DNA from: Plectrocnemia conspersa
Lineage: Eukaryota > Arthropoda > Insecta > Trichoptera > Polycentropodidae
Direction: 5' to 3'
Length of the DNA stretch: 64,000 nt
NCBI GenBank assembly: GCA_009617715.1
Contig: VTFK01000365.1
Location: 310,001-374,000, forward strand
Shown here: one piece after another, positions 13,504-26,121 of the stretch
How positions within the stretch are numbered: position 1 is the first letter of the stretch
Layout: every line of letters begins with the position of its first letter
Program-made: the position numbers and the translations under genes
Notes under the pieces: model-generated
What the model was told of the DNA's origin: nothing
Database searches by the model: none
The model's input: the letters and a program-made list of their open reading frames with translations, nothing else

Positions 13504-13747
13504 CATATATATAAATAGGACTCCTACAGAAATAATTATAGATCAAAAATTAGATTACAATTTGTTGTAAAGAAGGTACTTTTGTGTTTACCATTTTTTA
13601 TATATTATATAAACAAACATAACATATTCCGGACTTATTAATATATTCAATATTAAATATTTAGAGTTCATAATAAATTTATAATTATGACAAATAATCC
13701 GTTGTTAAATTTCATTTTTTTATTCATTGCCATAAAAAACAATTCAG
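13504..13747 (+). other. Possible TATA promoter with signal-peptide-like first exon
   Basis: A TATA box (TATATAAATAG) at about 13506-13516 follows a short GC-rich patch (13440-13490). A possible untranslated exon ends at AAG|GTACTT (13575) and an acceptor TTTAG lies at 13664. From 13687 an ATG opens a 20-residue hydrophobic leader (N-P-L-L-N-F-I-F-L-F-I-A-I) ending at CAG|GTAATA in phase 1. That is the same phase as the signal-peptide exons of genes A and B. It could be an alternative first exon for gene B, a lost paralogue, or chance. No downstream exon of its own was found. Confidence 0.25.
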
Positions 13748-16465
13748 GTAATATATTTTAAACCATCTATCGGTAAACAGTGTAATTTATTTATATGTTG
13801 CTTAGATAAGTTTTTTTTAATTTTTATTTATGTACATAGATTTATTTATTTAGCAAAAGATGGCAGTAATAAAAATATATAAATTTTAGCTAATTGTGTT
13901 TTACCAATAGATTTATTTTCGAATATATAATATTGAAAAAAAATGTATTTTCAATATATAAATAAAAATAATAAACATTATTTGATTTCTTTGAACATAT
14001 TAATAAATTAAAAGTTTATTTTTTGTACATTAAAATTATATTACATTATAGAATAATAAAAAATATATTTTAATTGAATTTAATTGAATTAATATAATAC
14101 ATTTTATTATTTAGATTAATTTGGGACTGAGTTTTTATTTGCATATTATGTCATTACTAAATAAAACATAATATTTTGTGTAAAAATCGCTATTTAATAC
14201 AAAATGTGTGTTTGATAGCTTTTTAGCTTTGATTATGGTATTATTTTTTAATCTTGCTAATGAACTTATAAGAAGCCACGAAATCATTATAAATTATATT
14301 ATATATAAATAATAATAAAAATGAATAATGACATTGCCAAAGATAAAATAAAATAAAATTAACAATTTTTTTTTACTATTAAAGCGCATGTCAATGACAT
14401 AAGTGAGAAATTTTAATATATTATTCATAATCTTGTCTGTATAGCCACAATTAAATATATTTACATAAATGTATTTAAAACATATATTAAATAAACATGA
14501 ATATTTTGCTAGTTTTAATTTCTCTTAACGTTTTTTACATGAAAATCTGGAAAAATTCGGGCCAGATCGTTTACATATTATTTACGAAACGATATTTGAT
14601 TTGGCAAACTACTTGGAGGATGCCATTTAATCGTTTCATCATTGTTTATGCGCATTTTTATGATTTTATGTAATCAAGAAATCACTTTCGCTGTCATATT
14701 AATGATGCGTAGTGCACCGCTATATAATATATATATAATGATATACGATCGCATCAGTTTTATACAATACTATTACATACTTATTAATGTATTATATATA
14801 AACGACTGAATGTGATCTGAAAAAGGTTTTGCGTAACTAAATGAATAATCGCGTAACTAATTGCATAATTGCGCAGAAACTTTTCTTGGATCCATCGAAT
14901 AATCGAAAATATAAATAGTAACATAATATATCATAATTCAAATTTGTCAAAAATAACCTTTACACTTTTTCTAGATTGCAAAGCTAAGTTGTACGGTTGT
15001 TTCAGTTTACCTGTAGTTTCGAATACATAAAACACTTATTTTTTTGCGCTCTATTTTATTAACATCTCGTTAATCTTAAAGCGTTTATCCAAATATAATT
15101 TGTTGGACACAGAGCATTTAGAAGTTTATTATAATAAAAAGTTCGTTATTTTTTCCTGAAAATTCATTTCAAGAGGTTTGATGTAACTGATAAGAGACAC
15201 TATATAAGTGTTAAATATAAACTTTATAATATTCATGATGAAATTTTCATCACGCGAATATTTTAATTTCGCAATTAGATTCGAGAGAAAACAAATATTT
15301 AATGCCAGAATAAAAAGCTCGATACAAAAAACTTATAAACAAATACATTAAATAAACCAGGAAAATAAATTGAAAAACTAAAAAAAACATCACGCGAAGA
15401 TGCATTTAGAATTGAATTAAAAGAATACGAACCATAATCTAATCAGATGTAATTCTATGATTGCATTAGATAAAATGCATAGATGATTAAGTAAAATAAA
15501 AAATCAATTTATGAGTAAAATATCATAAAATGTTTATATATACTGGTCGGTAATATAACATTGCACGTTTAAAGAAAAGGACACTTCAATTAACATATTA
15601 TTATTGCTATAAATCTAATACTGCATTATCAAATTTTTATATGCTGTGGAGATTTTATATATTTCCTTCAAGGTTTCAAGAGAAATCGCAGTACAAAGTC
15701 GCCAAATCGTCTACAACATATAGTATACAAATATATTACATACAAAGACTTTTGAATGTAATAATGAATTGAGTTGACGTTTTCGTAGAAAATACACTAC
15801 CAGCTATTGGGATTGAAACTTATGATTGCAGAACCAATAATAATATGATGCTTGTTGCTCGTGAAACAACAGAACACAAGGATAAATAATGAGCGATGAT
15901 TAATAACCACTTAGTCTCTTTTTAACTAACTGCAAAGGCAAAACACAAAAATATAATTTTTTGTGCAACCAAAATCACAGAAAAAGAAAATTTTTTAACC
16001 AAGGGCGTGCCAAGTAGATAGATCATTCAACATAATATATCAAAATAATCTCGCACATAATTAATTTCACTCTTGCTAGTATGCTACAATGCTATATACA
16101 CATCTCAACAGCTCAAAAAAACATACTATGACTCATTGCAACCCAACCAGAAACTCCTATAATTCACTCAAATTTTATTTAACCACCATCTTTGATAATG
16201 ATTTATTTTTTAAATAGTTCAGATAATTTATGCAATTTATCACTATTGTTCAACAGATTTTAGTTACATTTTTAAGTTAAAACAATTACCGAAAAACTAG
16301 ACTTTTAAGCGAAAAACTAGATTTCCTTGCAGCGATTATGGGTGGTCCCTACAAAAATAACAAATATATGATACTAGCGAAGTAAATCAATAGTGTAAAT
16401 TAAATAGAGCGGTGCTTTATTTATTCTGTGACGGAGCTCGTAACTCAAATTTCTCATACGTTAAA
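13748..16465. other. Intergenic, AT-rich; nothing identified
   Basis: No recognisable exon, RNA gene or complete mobile element is seen. A short phrase at 16335-16352 (GATTATGGGTGGTCCC) recurs at about 33588 and 33888 and may be the end of a dispersed repeat. Confidence 0.5.
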
Positions 16466-16527
16466 TCAATTTTCTCCATTGAAATTAATTTAAATGCCAT
16501 TAATTCATTTCAATGGGGGAAAACTGA
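16466..16527. repeat. Imperfect inverted repeat, 25-26 bp arms
   Basis: The left arm (16466-16490, core CTCCATTGAAATTAATT) is complementary, with a few mismatches, to the right arm (16502-16527, core AATTCATTTCAATGGGG). The loop is about 11 bases. It may be a small foldback or MITE remnant. Confidence 0.6.
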
Positions 16528-16551
16528 ATTAGATTAATGTAAATACGTTTT

Positions 16552-16627
16552 TTGCTTGTATATCGTGACATTGCGCGTATATCGAAACATTGCTCGTATA
16601 TCAAAACATTGCTCGTATATCGAGTAA
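16552..16627 (+). repeat. 19-bp tandem repeat, four units
   Basis: Four consecutive 19-bp units of the form TTGC(T/G)(T/C)GTATATCGAAACA fill this interval, with one to five differences between units. It is a minisatellite with no sign of coding. Confidence 0.9.
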
Positions 16628-17174
16628 CTGTTTTAAAACTGCAAGTATCTTGAAATATTGAAAGTCAAGGTTCAGCTGTACTAACATCTGAAATACATGG
16701 GTTTAAATCTCGTATGTATTTCAGTTATTTTTTAATTTCTTTCTTATCTGAAAGTCAAGATTACTGATTATAATATAACTTTAATTTTGATCAATCGATT
16801 TAGACTAAGTTTTTATAGCTTTTTATAAGCTCATATATTAATATTGTGATGACTAATTGAAATCAACATTGATTGTGCATTGTGGGGAGTCTATTCTTGA
16901 AGCTCGCGTTAAAATCTGTGACCAAAAATGACCATTCATCAATAAAGATAAACTAGACAAGCTTTCGTTAGGGCAAGAAAAAAATGGTTTCCCATAAATA
17001 GCACGCAAAGATTCTCCGGTGTAATCAATGAATGTTTATTTGTTACGAAACGGTCATGGGAAGCAATATATCACTGAAAGACGAAAAGCAACGCAAGGTC
17101 ACAACATTCCCGTTACACAATTTGACCTTGAAGTTGTCCATCAAGCAAATGTCACTTTCTAAAGGCGAATAAAT

Positions 17175-18095
17175 ATTTCGTTGTTCTAAGAAAATAAATA
17201 ATTTAAATAATGAATTAAGTATATTAGAAATATGGTTAAAGAATAATGTACTTAAATTAAATGAGAATAAAACTAAATGTATGTTAATTAATTATAAAAA
17301 TGTGTTAGATGATAGTACCAAAATAGTAATAAATAACTCTAGTATAGAAATAGTGGATAATATAAAATATTTAGGAGTAATTGTAGATACAAAATTAAAT
17401 TTTAAAAATCATTGTAATTACATATTAAAAAAAAATTAGTAGAAAAATAGGTTTATTATCTAGATTAAGAAATATATTAAGTATAAATACAAAAAAAAAA
17501 ATTTACAATAGTATATTATTTTCCCATTTTAATTATTGTGCAACAATATTAAATATGTTAAATAAATTAGACAAACAAATATTGCAAAAAAATTACAAAA
17601 TAGGGCAATGAGAGTAATCTTAAATAAAAATAGATTAAATAGTTGTAAAAGTATGATTGATAGTTTAAATTGGTTGAATGTTCAAGAAATACTGAGTATG
17701 AATGTTTTAATATTTATATATAAGTTAGAAAATAATATGTCACCAGAATATTTTAATAAGTATTTAAAAAGAAATAGAGATGTACATAAATATAATACTA
17801 GAAATAAAGAAAATTTAAAGATAGATAAGTATAAGAAAACGAGTACGGCTAGGGGAGTTATGTACGGAGGTTTTGATTTATATAATAGTGTTCCAAGAAT
17901 AATCCGAAAAAGCAAAAATATAACTGGTTTCATGAATGGAATTAAAAAACACCTTCGTATATATAGAAATAAATTATAATATTAAGTCTTATTAGTGTAT
18001 ATTTTTATTTTCTATTGTATATTTTTTATATATGTTTATATACTTAAAGTTGTTTGATGTAAAGATTAGCTATTAAGCTAAATAAATTAATAAAT
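17175..18095 (+). mobile_element. 5'-truncated LINE (CR1/L2/Daphne-like), C-terminal part of reverse transcriptase ORF
   Basis: Conceptual translation gives the typical post-catalytic region of CR1/L2-type reverse transcriptases: a N-K-T-K-C-M block, K-Y-L-G-V-I-V-D (about 17365), L-L-S-R-L-R, F-N-Y-C-A-T, L-Q-N-R-A-M-R, then a C-terminal domain with STARG and YNSVP, ending at 17977. A 3' UTR follows, with a 3' end of TAAA-type repeats near 18060-18095. The catalytic motifs lie further 5' and are missing. The frame is interrupted at an A9 run (17427-17435, one A too many) and at an A7 run near 17586. Both could be decay or homopolymer sequence errors. Related fragments lie at 19783-20285, 24605-24692 and 45457-45545. 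Confidence 0.85.
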
Positions 18096-18099
18096 AAAT

Positions 18100-18460
18100 A
18101 AGAAGCGAGTGCAGCGATTGGCTGAATGATTATGATTGGTCAGCAAGCTTGGCAGCCCTGAATACATAAGGCTGGTCTCCAATGAGGACCAGGAAGACAC
18201 ACCGGTAGAGACTCGCAGACGCGCTCCCGCTGACAAATGCAAAGATATGCCCTGAAACTCCAGAACAAAATCATCGCAGCAACAGGAACTGACCTCCATA
18301 CACTGTCACTGCCACCTACAAGACCCATGAGGATCTTTCACGGACATCATCCTTACGCCAGCTTCTCCACCACTCGGAGCTCGGAGAAAACGATATTCGC
18401 CCATCATATCTGCAAAGTCATGTATGGAGTAGGTAAAGTAAGGGGATAAATACACTTCTC
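18100..18460. other. GC-richer fragment of unknown nature after the LINE
   Basis: Base composition changes sharply right after the LINE 3' end, and several short frames are open on both strands. The plus frame from about 18237 reads through an R-Y-A-L-K-L-Q-N-K-I-I-A-A-T-G-like stretch. I recognise no family. It may be the pre-existing insertion target or the decayed end of another element. Confidence 0.3.
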
Positions 18461-18829
18461 TGCGAGACTCCAGCTTTAAGTTTTTAAGCTCAGAATTAGC
18501 AATATTTATCTTAACTATAAAATATCTATCTAAGAAGAAAGATTTCATGATTTTGGCAAGTTTAGCAGGCAATTTTTTTTTAATTTTGTTCAAAAGCAGA
18601 TTTTCATTTATTTTATTGATTTTACTATCATGCTTGTTATCCTATGCACTTGCTTATTAGTTAGTCATTAGTCTTTTAAGAAGGAATTTTTCAATTCCGG
18701 ACTTTTATGCCGTCTAGTGTACCGGTAAAAAAATAGCCCGAGACCCGGAATTTCCTTCAACCGCTTAACTGAAACGAATGACCGCAGTCAAACGGTTACG
18801 GCCATTCACGCAATAGTGGTAGGTGCAAT

Positions 18830-18899
18830 TATTACGCCAAAACCAAAAGCACTTGGCCGCCTTTTCTCATTCTCAGTGGGTAAACGGTGAGCGATTCGA
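18830..18899 (+). promoter_or_regulatory. Probable proximal promoter of gene B
   Basis: An arthropod initiator-like TCTCAGTG lies at about 18872-18879, roughly 25 bases before the gene B start codon, within a GC-richer patch that begins near 18720. No TATA box is evident. This would give a very short 5' UTR; an upstream untranslated exon cannot be excluded. Confidence 0.3.
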
Positions 18900-21800
18900 A
18901 TGGCTGTGTATAACCAATGCGCTTTGGTGCTTCTCTATCTGGTGTCTGTCTACGGACAGTATCAGGAAATCAGTGAGTAGAGCACTGATGTGCAGTGATA
19001 ACGATCTTATATCATGATTGTGAAATGTGAGTTATTTTGCAGAGAGCACTCTGTCGAAATGTCACAGGAAAAGTGCACAATTCGACAACTGTCTGAGGAA
19101 AGCGTTCAACGACATAAGGCCCTATTTCCAAAGCGGTGAGTAAACCTATATGCGCTGATACAGCATTATATATAACATCTTACAACACTTTATTCTGCTT
19201 GTTATAAGGCTTAATGCAATTATACGTGATACAAGTTTTGGTTGTATGTACTATATACATATTTAAGAACTTGAATAGTATGTAATTATATTTCATGATG
19301 TTATGGTATGACAACAACAAAAAAAAAACGAAAATTATATAATATAATGAAAAACTGGTCGTTGATGCAAAAAATAATATTGAAATATATCTTTTGGTAT
19401 TAATAAAACCTGTTGTAACTAATGTATTTATCTATTAAAATGTAATGAAGATATATTTGTCTAATTTTCAATCAATTAGGTATCTATTAAAATACTTCTA
19501 AGAGTTTAACGAGAACCTTATTAGGATATATATATATAAAAAAACATAATTTAATCTAATTTATGTATATTATAAAAAAATATCGAAATTCGGAAGGTTG
19601 TATAATTGCCCCTGTGTTTATTGTAGAAAGTATTTTGATACAATATATATATATATATATATATTGACCAGAAAACATTAATAAGGCTATTAAATATTTA
19701 TTCTAATTAACTATTTTGACATTATATAGAAAATATCTTGTATGTCAAATCGGTGTCAGTCAATGTGCTATTGAATGCTTATTTATTTATTTGTTTGGCT
19801 AATGTAGCTAATTATATAAATACTAAATAAAATATAACAATAACACAATAAAAAACTTTTAATTTATTTCTTAATGAACGAAGATATTTATTTATGCCAT
19901 TGAGAAAACCCGCTACATTTTTATCCTATGAATATTGTAATACAATTACACACCTCCATATAATATTCCCCTGGCCGTACTCACATTATTATACCTATCT
20001 ATCCTTAAACTATATCTAATTCTAGTATTAAATCTATCTTAATTTCTTATTAAAACTCTATATATTAACATATTATTTTATAAGCTTACATATTAATATT
20101 AAAACTTTAATCTTCAATATTTCTTAAATATATTTTTATTTGAAACTATTCTCATTGCCTTATTTTGTAATTTTTGCAACATCGTCTTATTTAATTTATT
20201 AGGCATATATAATATTGTTGCACAATAATTGAAGTGGGGCAATATACTACTATTGTAGATAATTTTTAATTCTCATCCCAGATAATATACATAGTTGAAT
20301 ATAAAACATTTAATAATATTTCATTTACATTTAGATAAAATAAAAAGTTCGATTTGATATAAATTATTGTTTCTAAATCTACACGATTACTACTAAACAT
20401 GATAGGTACTAGCCCAATACATTACAACGGTATAAACACAATTAATATCCACAATTATATATTGAGATATTAGATTGATTTCAGAGTCTGTAAATCAGTG
20501 CCAGCTATTTATTTAAGAATGATTTTTTATTACAACTTCAAATCAATAGATCTCAACAAACTGGGTCGATTTTGTTAATATTCCTCCGTAGGATTAGAAA
20601 AAATTATGAAAAAATATGGGATTCGAACCAAGGTTTTTCAGGTATTGCTCATCGTCTAATCGTGCTGGTATTTCATATATGATATCATTCTCTAAAAGCA
20701 CTTATTTTAAGATAAGAGAAGTAATTATTTTAATCAATTGTCTATCTATTTAGAAATTCGAATGCTATGAGCACTTGCGCATTGTTAAACTGAAGGTATT
20801 TGCCAGTCCTGATACCTGTGACGTCACGATATGAATAGGACTGAGCTGCTTGGCCTTTTTGCCCAAAAGTTGAGAGGGACGATCAAATTTGTTTGTTTTA
20901 TTTGTACACAACAAACGCACCCTTCAGTCCATTATTACTATAATACATATTTTTCAAAAATCTCGGTCTCTTCTAAAAAATCAGTGAAACTTTAATATAT
21001 TCCACTTACAATGAATTGTAAATCGGAACGTGGCTGCGGATCATTAATCAATGAAATCACGTAGGTCAAGATCGAGAAAATAGCTTGCGTTTGTAAAAAA
21101 TACAAGGCCATGTCATCGCATTATTTTTTTTTCATTAAAATGAAATGTCTAGCCGCGAGGGTCATTAGATCAGATTTTATCGTCGAGAAAAAAATAGTAA
21201 AATTTCTCGTTGAATGGCATAAAAAAGATCACTATGTGCTTATAAATAAATTAAAATTCATCTTAAGTAAAAATGTTTCTTGTTCAATAAAAAAATTATC
21301 TAGTTGACATTTATATGTCTCAAATACTTGATCAATTTTTTGAAAAAATAACGTTAACTATAACAGGCAGTCAATTCTTATTTTTTTTTGAGATACTGAC
21401 TGCTTTTTACATTTATAAAAGTTTAGGTGTATTTGATTGTAGAGAATTGAAAAAAAATAACATTTTTTTATGAATTTATAATCAATTTATATTTAGAGCT
21501 GATTAAATGTCGGTTTATTTGCTTTTATGCTTTGTTAATATTGAGAACAGTATTTACAAAGTAATGGCATTTGAAAGATTGTTTATTTACCAACCAATCA
21601 GGTTTTTCTCGTCTTCTCGCTTGCTAATAATTTTTGCACCTTTGCATATTTTACTATTTCACAAATAACATTATTGTGAAAATCTCTAAATATATTACAT
21701 AAATATAGATGAAATAAATAATAAATTTAAAATCGCTGTTCCATTAGATAACTCTTTAACTCACTGTATGAGAAATATATGCAGATATTTAATTTAGTAA

Positions 21801-24800
21801 TTGGAATGCTTTCATTAAAGGTGAAGTTTATTTTGCAAAAATTGTGCAATATTACTACAATTACTACAATATTACTTTAAATACAAAAAAGTCCTCATAT
21901 TTCGTATTGTTGAATCTTTAAAATCATTTTTTCAATTTATAAATTAGACTATAAACAATTCGTAAACGTGCACAAAGACAAGTCTCAAAAGCAACATAGA
22001 AGACATACATCAAATGTGGGATTCAATCGGTGGGTTTCAAACGTTCAAAAGCATTAGTAAAAATTTTGCATAGGCGTATCGGCTCATCGGCAACAAAATA
22101 AATCGTAAATCGTCAAAGATAAATAATATTTTAGATAATATTACGTTATTAAGTCAAAAACGTCGGCGGGTATCTGACATAGAAACAAAGCTTAGGCTCG
22201 TTGCTAATTGTTATACGACTTTAGTAAAAAGCATCTGTCAGAAATACAGGGTTTGATGCATGGAATGCATTATAATAGCCATTCCTAACCAAAATAATGC
22301 AATCGTTTGGAAACACTGCGAATGGTTTTTTCCATGTGTCAATGTTTGCGTCAATGATTAGGCGTTCTAGCAGAAGGGAGTGTAAACAAAAACTCATTAT
22401 AGAGGGCAGGGCCGGCTCTAGAGGGGCGTAAAAAATCAAAATAAAAGCGTAACGTTTCCTTATAAAATTGCCAAACAATGTTGCTAAAAAAATAATGACG
22501 CATTTAGGAAATCTGTCAAGTCATGAGTATCAGATTTGCAATAAATAAAATATCAGAACACAATAAAAAGCCAGATTCATCCATTGCTGTGTTTGTTATT
22601 TATATACAGAACAAACTAAATAACTATTTTGTGTAAATAAATTGTTGACGATTTTACAAACAGTAAAAAAGCTTCGTATGGCGCTAGGTAAAGATTTATT
22701 AATTCACAATAAAAAAAGTCTTCTTTAAATCTGTATTGTAGATAATAAAGTGGTTATTAAGAATCAACTAAACTCTTTTTGTTATCTGTACATCCATTAA
22801 CAACGTTAGAATCATCACTGTTATTTTTTTATCACTGTTTGATTCAACTACAAAATTGCTAATGTAACAAACTAATAAATATTAAACGTTACAATGTTAA
22901 TGAGCACCTTTTTATAATGTCTATAGCCAAAACCGCCTTCTATTTTTTCACTTCGAAACCTTCACGCATCACAAAGTCCAGCGTTTAATTTTGCAATCAT
23001 TAATTTACACAAGTTTTGAATAGAATTTGCTTCTGAAGAATTGAATAGATCGTTATTAATATCACATGCGTAAGCAATTATCGGCTCGAATCATAAATCG
23101 ATTAAAAACGTTTGTTCATTGCATTATTGCATTTATTTTACTTAATCGAACTATTTTACTTTTATTGCAAATGAGAATTCTAGCGGACTCTCTGCGTTTT
23201 TATATTTTCTATAGGAAGTGAATCGTGCGTTTCAATGGTTGCAATCAACTGTGAATTACATCGTTTAGTATAATAATATATAAAATTGACTATCAATGGG
23301 TTGAATGAGCAGACTTTATTTTCAATATGTGAAATCGTTATATTCAAAGATGACGAAAGCAGCAAAAGTAATTAAACACAAGTGTAAACATACTCATTAG
23401 TAATGCCATTGTACGAAATCGTGACATCAAATGTTTTTAATGGTTAAAAAAAGCAGCAATAGAAATCGAGATATAAATGTTTTAGTTTACAATTTAAAAA
23501 TCATTGCATTTCTTCTTCTGAACGTTCCGTCATTTGTTACTATGCAATAGATGCAGTTAAACAGTAAGTTTACTAGGAAATGGATTACAACGTAGTGATT
23601 ACCCAATTATTTTATACCAACATTGAATTTATTTGCGCTATTAAAAAAAATACCATTCCGAGCTGCATGTGTTATTTGTTAATTGAATTGATTTTATAAG
23701 TAACTTGCAATTAATGAAAACAGATGTGTTCAAGTCAAGAATATATTTACTGACATTTTTGTCGAAATTTATTTTGTGCTCTTTTGAATTAAAACACATA
23801 TATTGTCATTATATGCGGATTGTGTCGCATTATCATTAAAATAAATATATATGTATATAAATTCCACGATACAAAGCCTCACTATATGTGTTGTATATAA
23901 CCAACCCTCAAAACGATATGAAAACTCCCAGTAAAAGAGATCGCTATATACTTCTAAAACGTAAACAAATGACGTTTACAAAACACTCCAGACTATAAAG
24001 GGTGATATTTCTATAACGATTTGTTACGCACTTCCCGTAACAACTGGTGGTGTTTGAGCGTGGCGCCGTGCTATTTAACAAGTACCGTTTTGTGTCCCAC
24101 AATTTTCTAATTAACAAAGTTTTTTGTCGATGTAGACTCTCTAATAGCTACAAAGCGCTACCTTAAGCCTGAGCAAAGGTCGGTGCCAAATGCTAATTAA
24201 TTTAGTGCGAACAAGTACGGAGGCCCCGAATTACGTATTCCACAGAATAATCATTATTGATCATTATCGATTTAGAATCTACAGTTCGCTGTTATATGTA
24301 TCAAGAAGAGTCTGATACATTTTTTAATCCTTAGTTGTAATCTGAGAGGCGTAAGCCCAATGCGTTACAATGTGGTAAATCTGAACCAACTGAGTGAATC
24401 GATCAGACACAATAAATATCTACAAGTATGTAACAACAAAGTTATTTAACGTCCATTAAAGCAGCAGATACATTAAAATATTATATACCAATACTACTTT
24501 ACCATTAATTATCTTGCATAAATAATTCTAAAATTTAAATTAATTCAAATTAACTACAAGCATTTTAAAAATTATAGTCAAATAAATACAACTACAAAGT
24601 AGTTGTTTATTGTATTTATTTATTTAGCTTAATAGTTAATTTTTACATATTGTATTATAATTATTTAATAAATTTAAGCATTCTTAATCCTACCTAATAA
24701 AATAGTAGAACAACGCTAAAAACAGCGGCGAATACAACTGTATGGTAACCACAGAGCAAAGAATGTAGAGATGCAGAGAGAAAAATATATGTTTAACATG

Positions 24801-26121
24801 AACTAAAAAATTAAAATTTATTCTACAGAGGCTCAAGCATGATTGTACAAAAAATGATCATGCATGCTTGTCAAGCTTGCCCACCTTAACAGTCCTTGCT
24901 TGTTAAATTCAACAGCAATAAATTAAAACAACATACATAAATTTAAGGAGAATGTAAATGTATTATATAACAAAGCATTGAAACCGAATTTATAATTCAA
25001 TCTATGGCATTGAACGTAATTGTGATAGTAAATGCATTATTGTATAAACAAATAATCAGGTATTGTGTCTTATAAGTGAAATAAAAGTGCTGTTCTATCA
25101 GGTGTTAACACATATGTATGTGGGCACTTAATATAATAACATCACTATTAATGCAGTTTTCGAATTATGTTTTTGTTGAAATTTTAAAATGGCCTTGAAT
25201 CGGAATCAATGCGTCACGAATCGATCGAAGCCTTGATCGTATCCGTTTTCACAACTGTAGACCGCTCTTTACAGATATATGTGAAACTATTGCGAAACTC
25301 AGTCAAGTCATCTTGTGATAACGCATGTTTTGACATACTATGTGAATGTGTTATGTAAAAACTAACGCACATTTATCGTGATTGAATTCAGGCATTCCTG
25401 AGCTTGGAGTTTCCTCATTCGATCCCCACTTTGCGGAGGTGGTTGAGCAAAAACGAGGCGACGCAAACTTTAACTACTACTTGAAGCTGACTGATGTGTA
25501 CGAGCACGGATGGTCCAAGTCCAAAGTGACCAAATTGAAGTCAGCCAAATTTGTTGTTTGCTCTTTTATCACTTTGGCAATCGACGTTTTGATACGCTTG
25601 TTGAATTTTGCAGGACCGACTTTAAGAACCGACGCATAGTGTACACGCAATACTTTCCAGAAAAATGGCTATTAGGAGATTACACAATGAACGCCACCAT
25701 TTTTGGAAATCAAGTCTACAGAAGCGGCAAGTGGAATTTGACTCTGTACGACTACTCTCAAACTACCACCATCACTAGAAAGCCATTATACGTAGACGGA
25801 AACGAAGTCCTCGATGGGCAGCCGCTTAAAGTAGCTGTGGCAATCGACAGAATCGGAAATATGAATATTCATGTGGCTAATATACTAAGAGGAGCTAGTT
25901 TTTTTGGTAAAATATTCTCTTACGTTATATATAAAAGTATGATATATTTCAATTGATTTTTTGTTTCAGAAAACGTTTTAGATAGTATCATAAACGTTAC
26001 ATGGAGGCCAGGCTTTGCCGTTGTTAGACCGTTGATCAACGATTTGGTCAGCACAGCTTTTACCAAAATATGGAGCGATTCTTTCAAAAACTTCCCATTC
26101 GAAGAATTTGTACCAACATGA
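18900..26121 (+). CDS. takeout/JHBP-family secreted hydrophobic-ligand-binding protein, gene B (complete)
   Basis: Five coding exons: 18900-18972, 19043-19135, 25392-25539, 25614-25906 and 25970-26121. All phases agree and give 252 residues, the usual size. Residues 1-19 form a signal peptide (L-V-L-L-Y-L-V-S-V-Y-G). Cys31 and Cys41 are the conserved disulfide pair. The body has the family hallmarks: RPYFQSGIPEL, YYLKLTDVYEHG, a W-T/S-I-type beta region, and the C-terminal FENVLDSIINVTWRP and NDLVSTAFTKIW. Proteins of this family are secreted and bind juvenile hormone-like or other lipophilic molecules; the ligand is not visible. The exon 3 donor is a weak GTCAGC, chosen because it alone keeps the frame. 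Intron 2 is 6.3 kb; the others are 70, 74 and 63 bp. A polyadenylation signal ATTAAA lies at 26148. Gene A is a divergent paralogue upstream. Confidence 0.92.
19783..20285 (-). mobile_element. LINE fragment (same CR1/L2-like family), antisense
   Basis: Read on the minus strand it aligns with 17505-18095. The block translating as N-Y-C-A-T-I-L lies near 20215-20230, LQN(K/R)AMR near 20155, and STARG followed by a Y-G-G block near 19970. The 3' end finishes with AAATAAATAAATAA-type repeats at about 19783. It is only the 3' portion and has many frame breaks. Confidence 0.8.
22407..22440 (+). repeat. Isolated hAT-like terminus
   Basis: CAGGGCCGGCTCTAGAGGGG is the typical outer end of insect hAT (Tip100-like) transposons. 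No matching inverted end is seen nearby, so this is an orphan terminus. A similar CAGGGCCGCC lies at 32381. Confidence 0.4.
24334..24428 (+). repeat. Dispersed repeat, copy 2 of a ~95-bp family
   Basis: This is the same-orientation copy of 8628-8720, with the same GGCGTAAGC, ACCAACTGAGT and CTACAAG blocks and about one substitution per seven bases. It lies inside gene B intron 2. Confidence 0.75.
24605..24692 (-). mobile_element. LINE 3'-end fragment, antisense
   Basis: Read on the minus strand it ends with ACTATTAAGCTAAATAAA and further AAATA units, almost identical to the 3' end of the LINE at 18060-18095. Only the last 80 or so bases are present. Confidence 0.65.

Larger units (their letters stand above)
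19136..25391 (+). other. 6.3-kb intron 2 of gene B
   Basis: The donor is G|GTGAGT and the acceptor TTCAG. The intron splits the codon just before the GIPE motif, a position with no intron in gene A. It holds an (AT)11 run (19643-19664), an antisense LINE fragment, a LINE 3' end, the second copy of the 95-bp repeat, an hAT-like terminus at 22407 and a perfect CRE-type TGACGTCA at about 20820. The remainder is AT-rich without recognisable exons. Confidence 0.8.

Noticed and set aside
17682..17933. Minus-strand frame opposite the LINE
   Set aside because: It is antisense to the clearly recognisable LINE C-terminal frame.
20605..20680. Second tRNA-like sequence (GGTTCGAATCCC on the minus strand)
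   Set aside because: Only a B-box-like motif is convincing. No A box at the right distance and no cloverleaf could be made.
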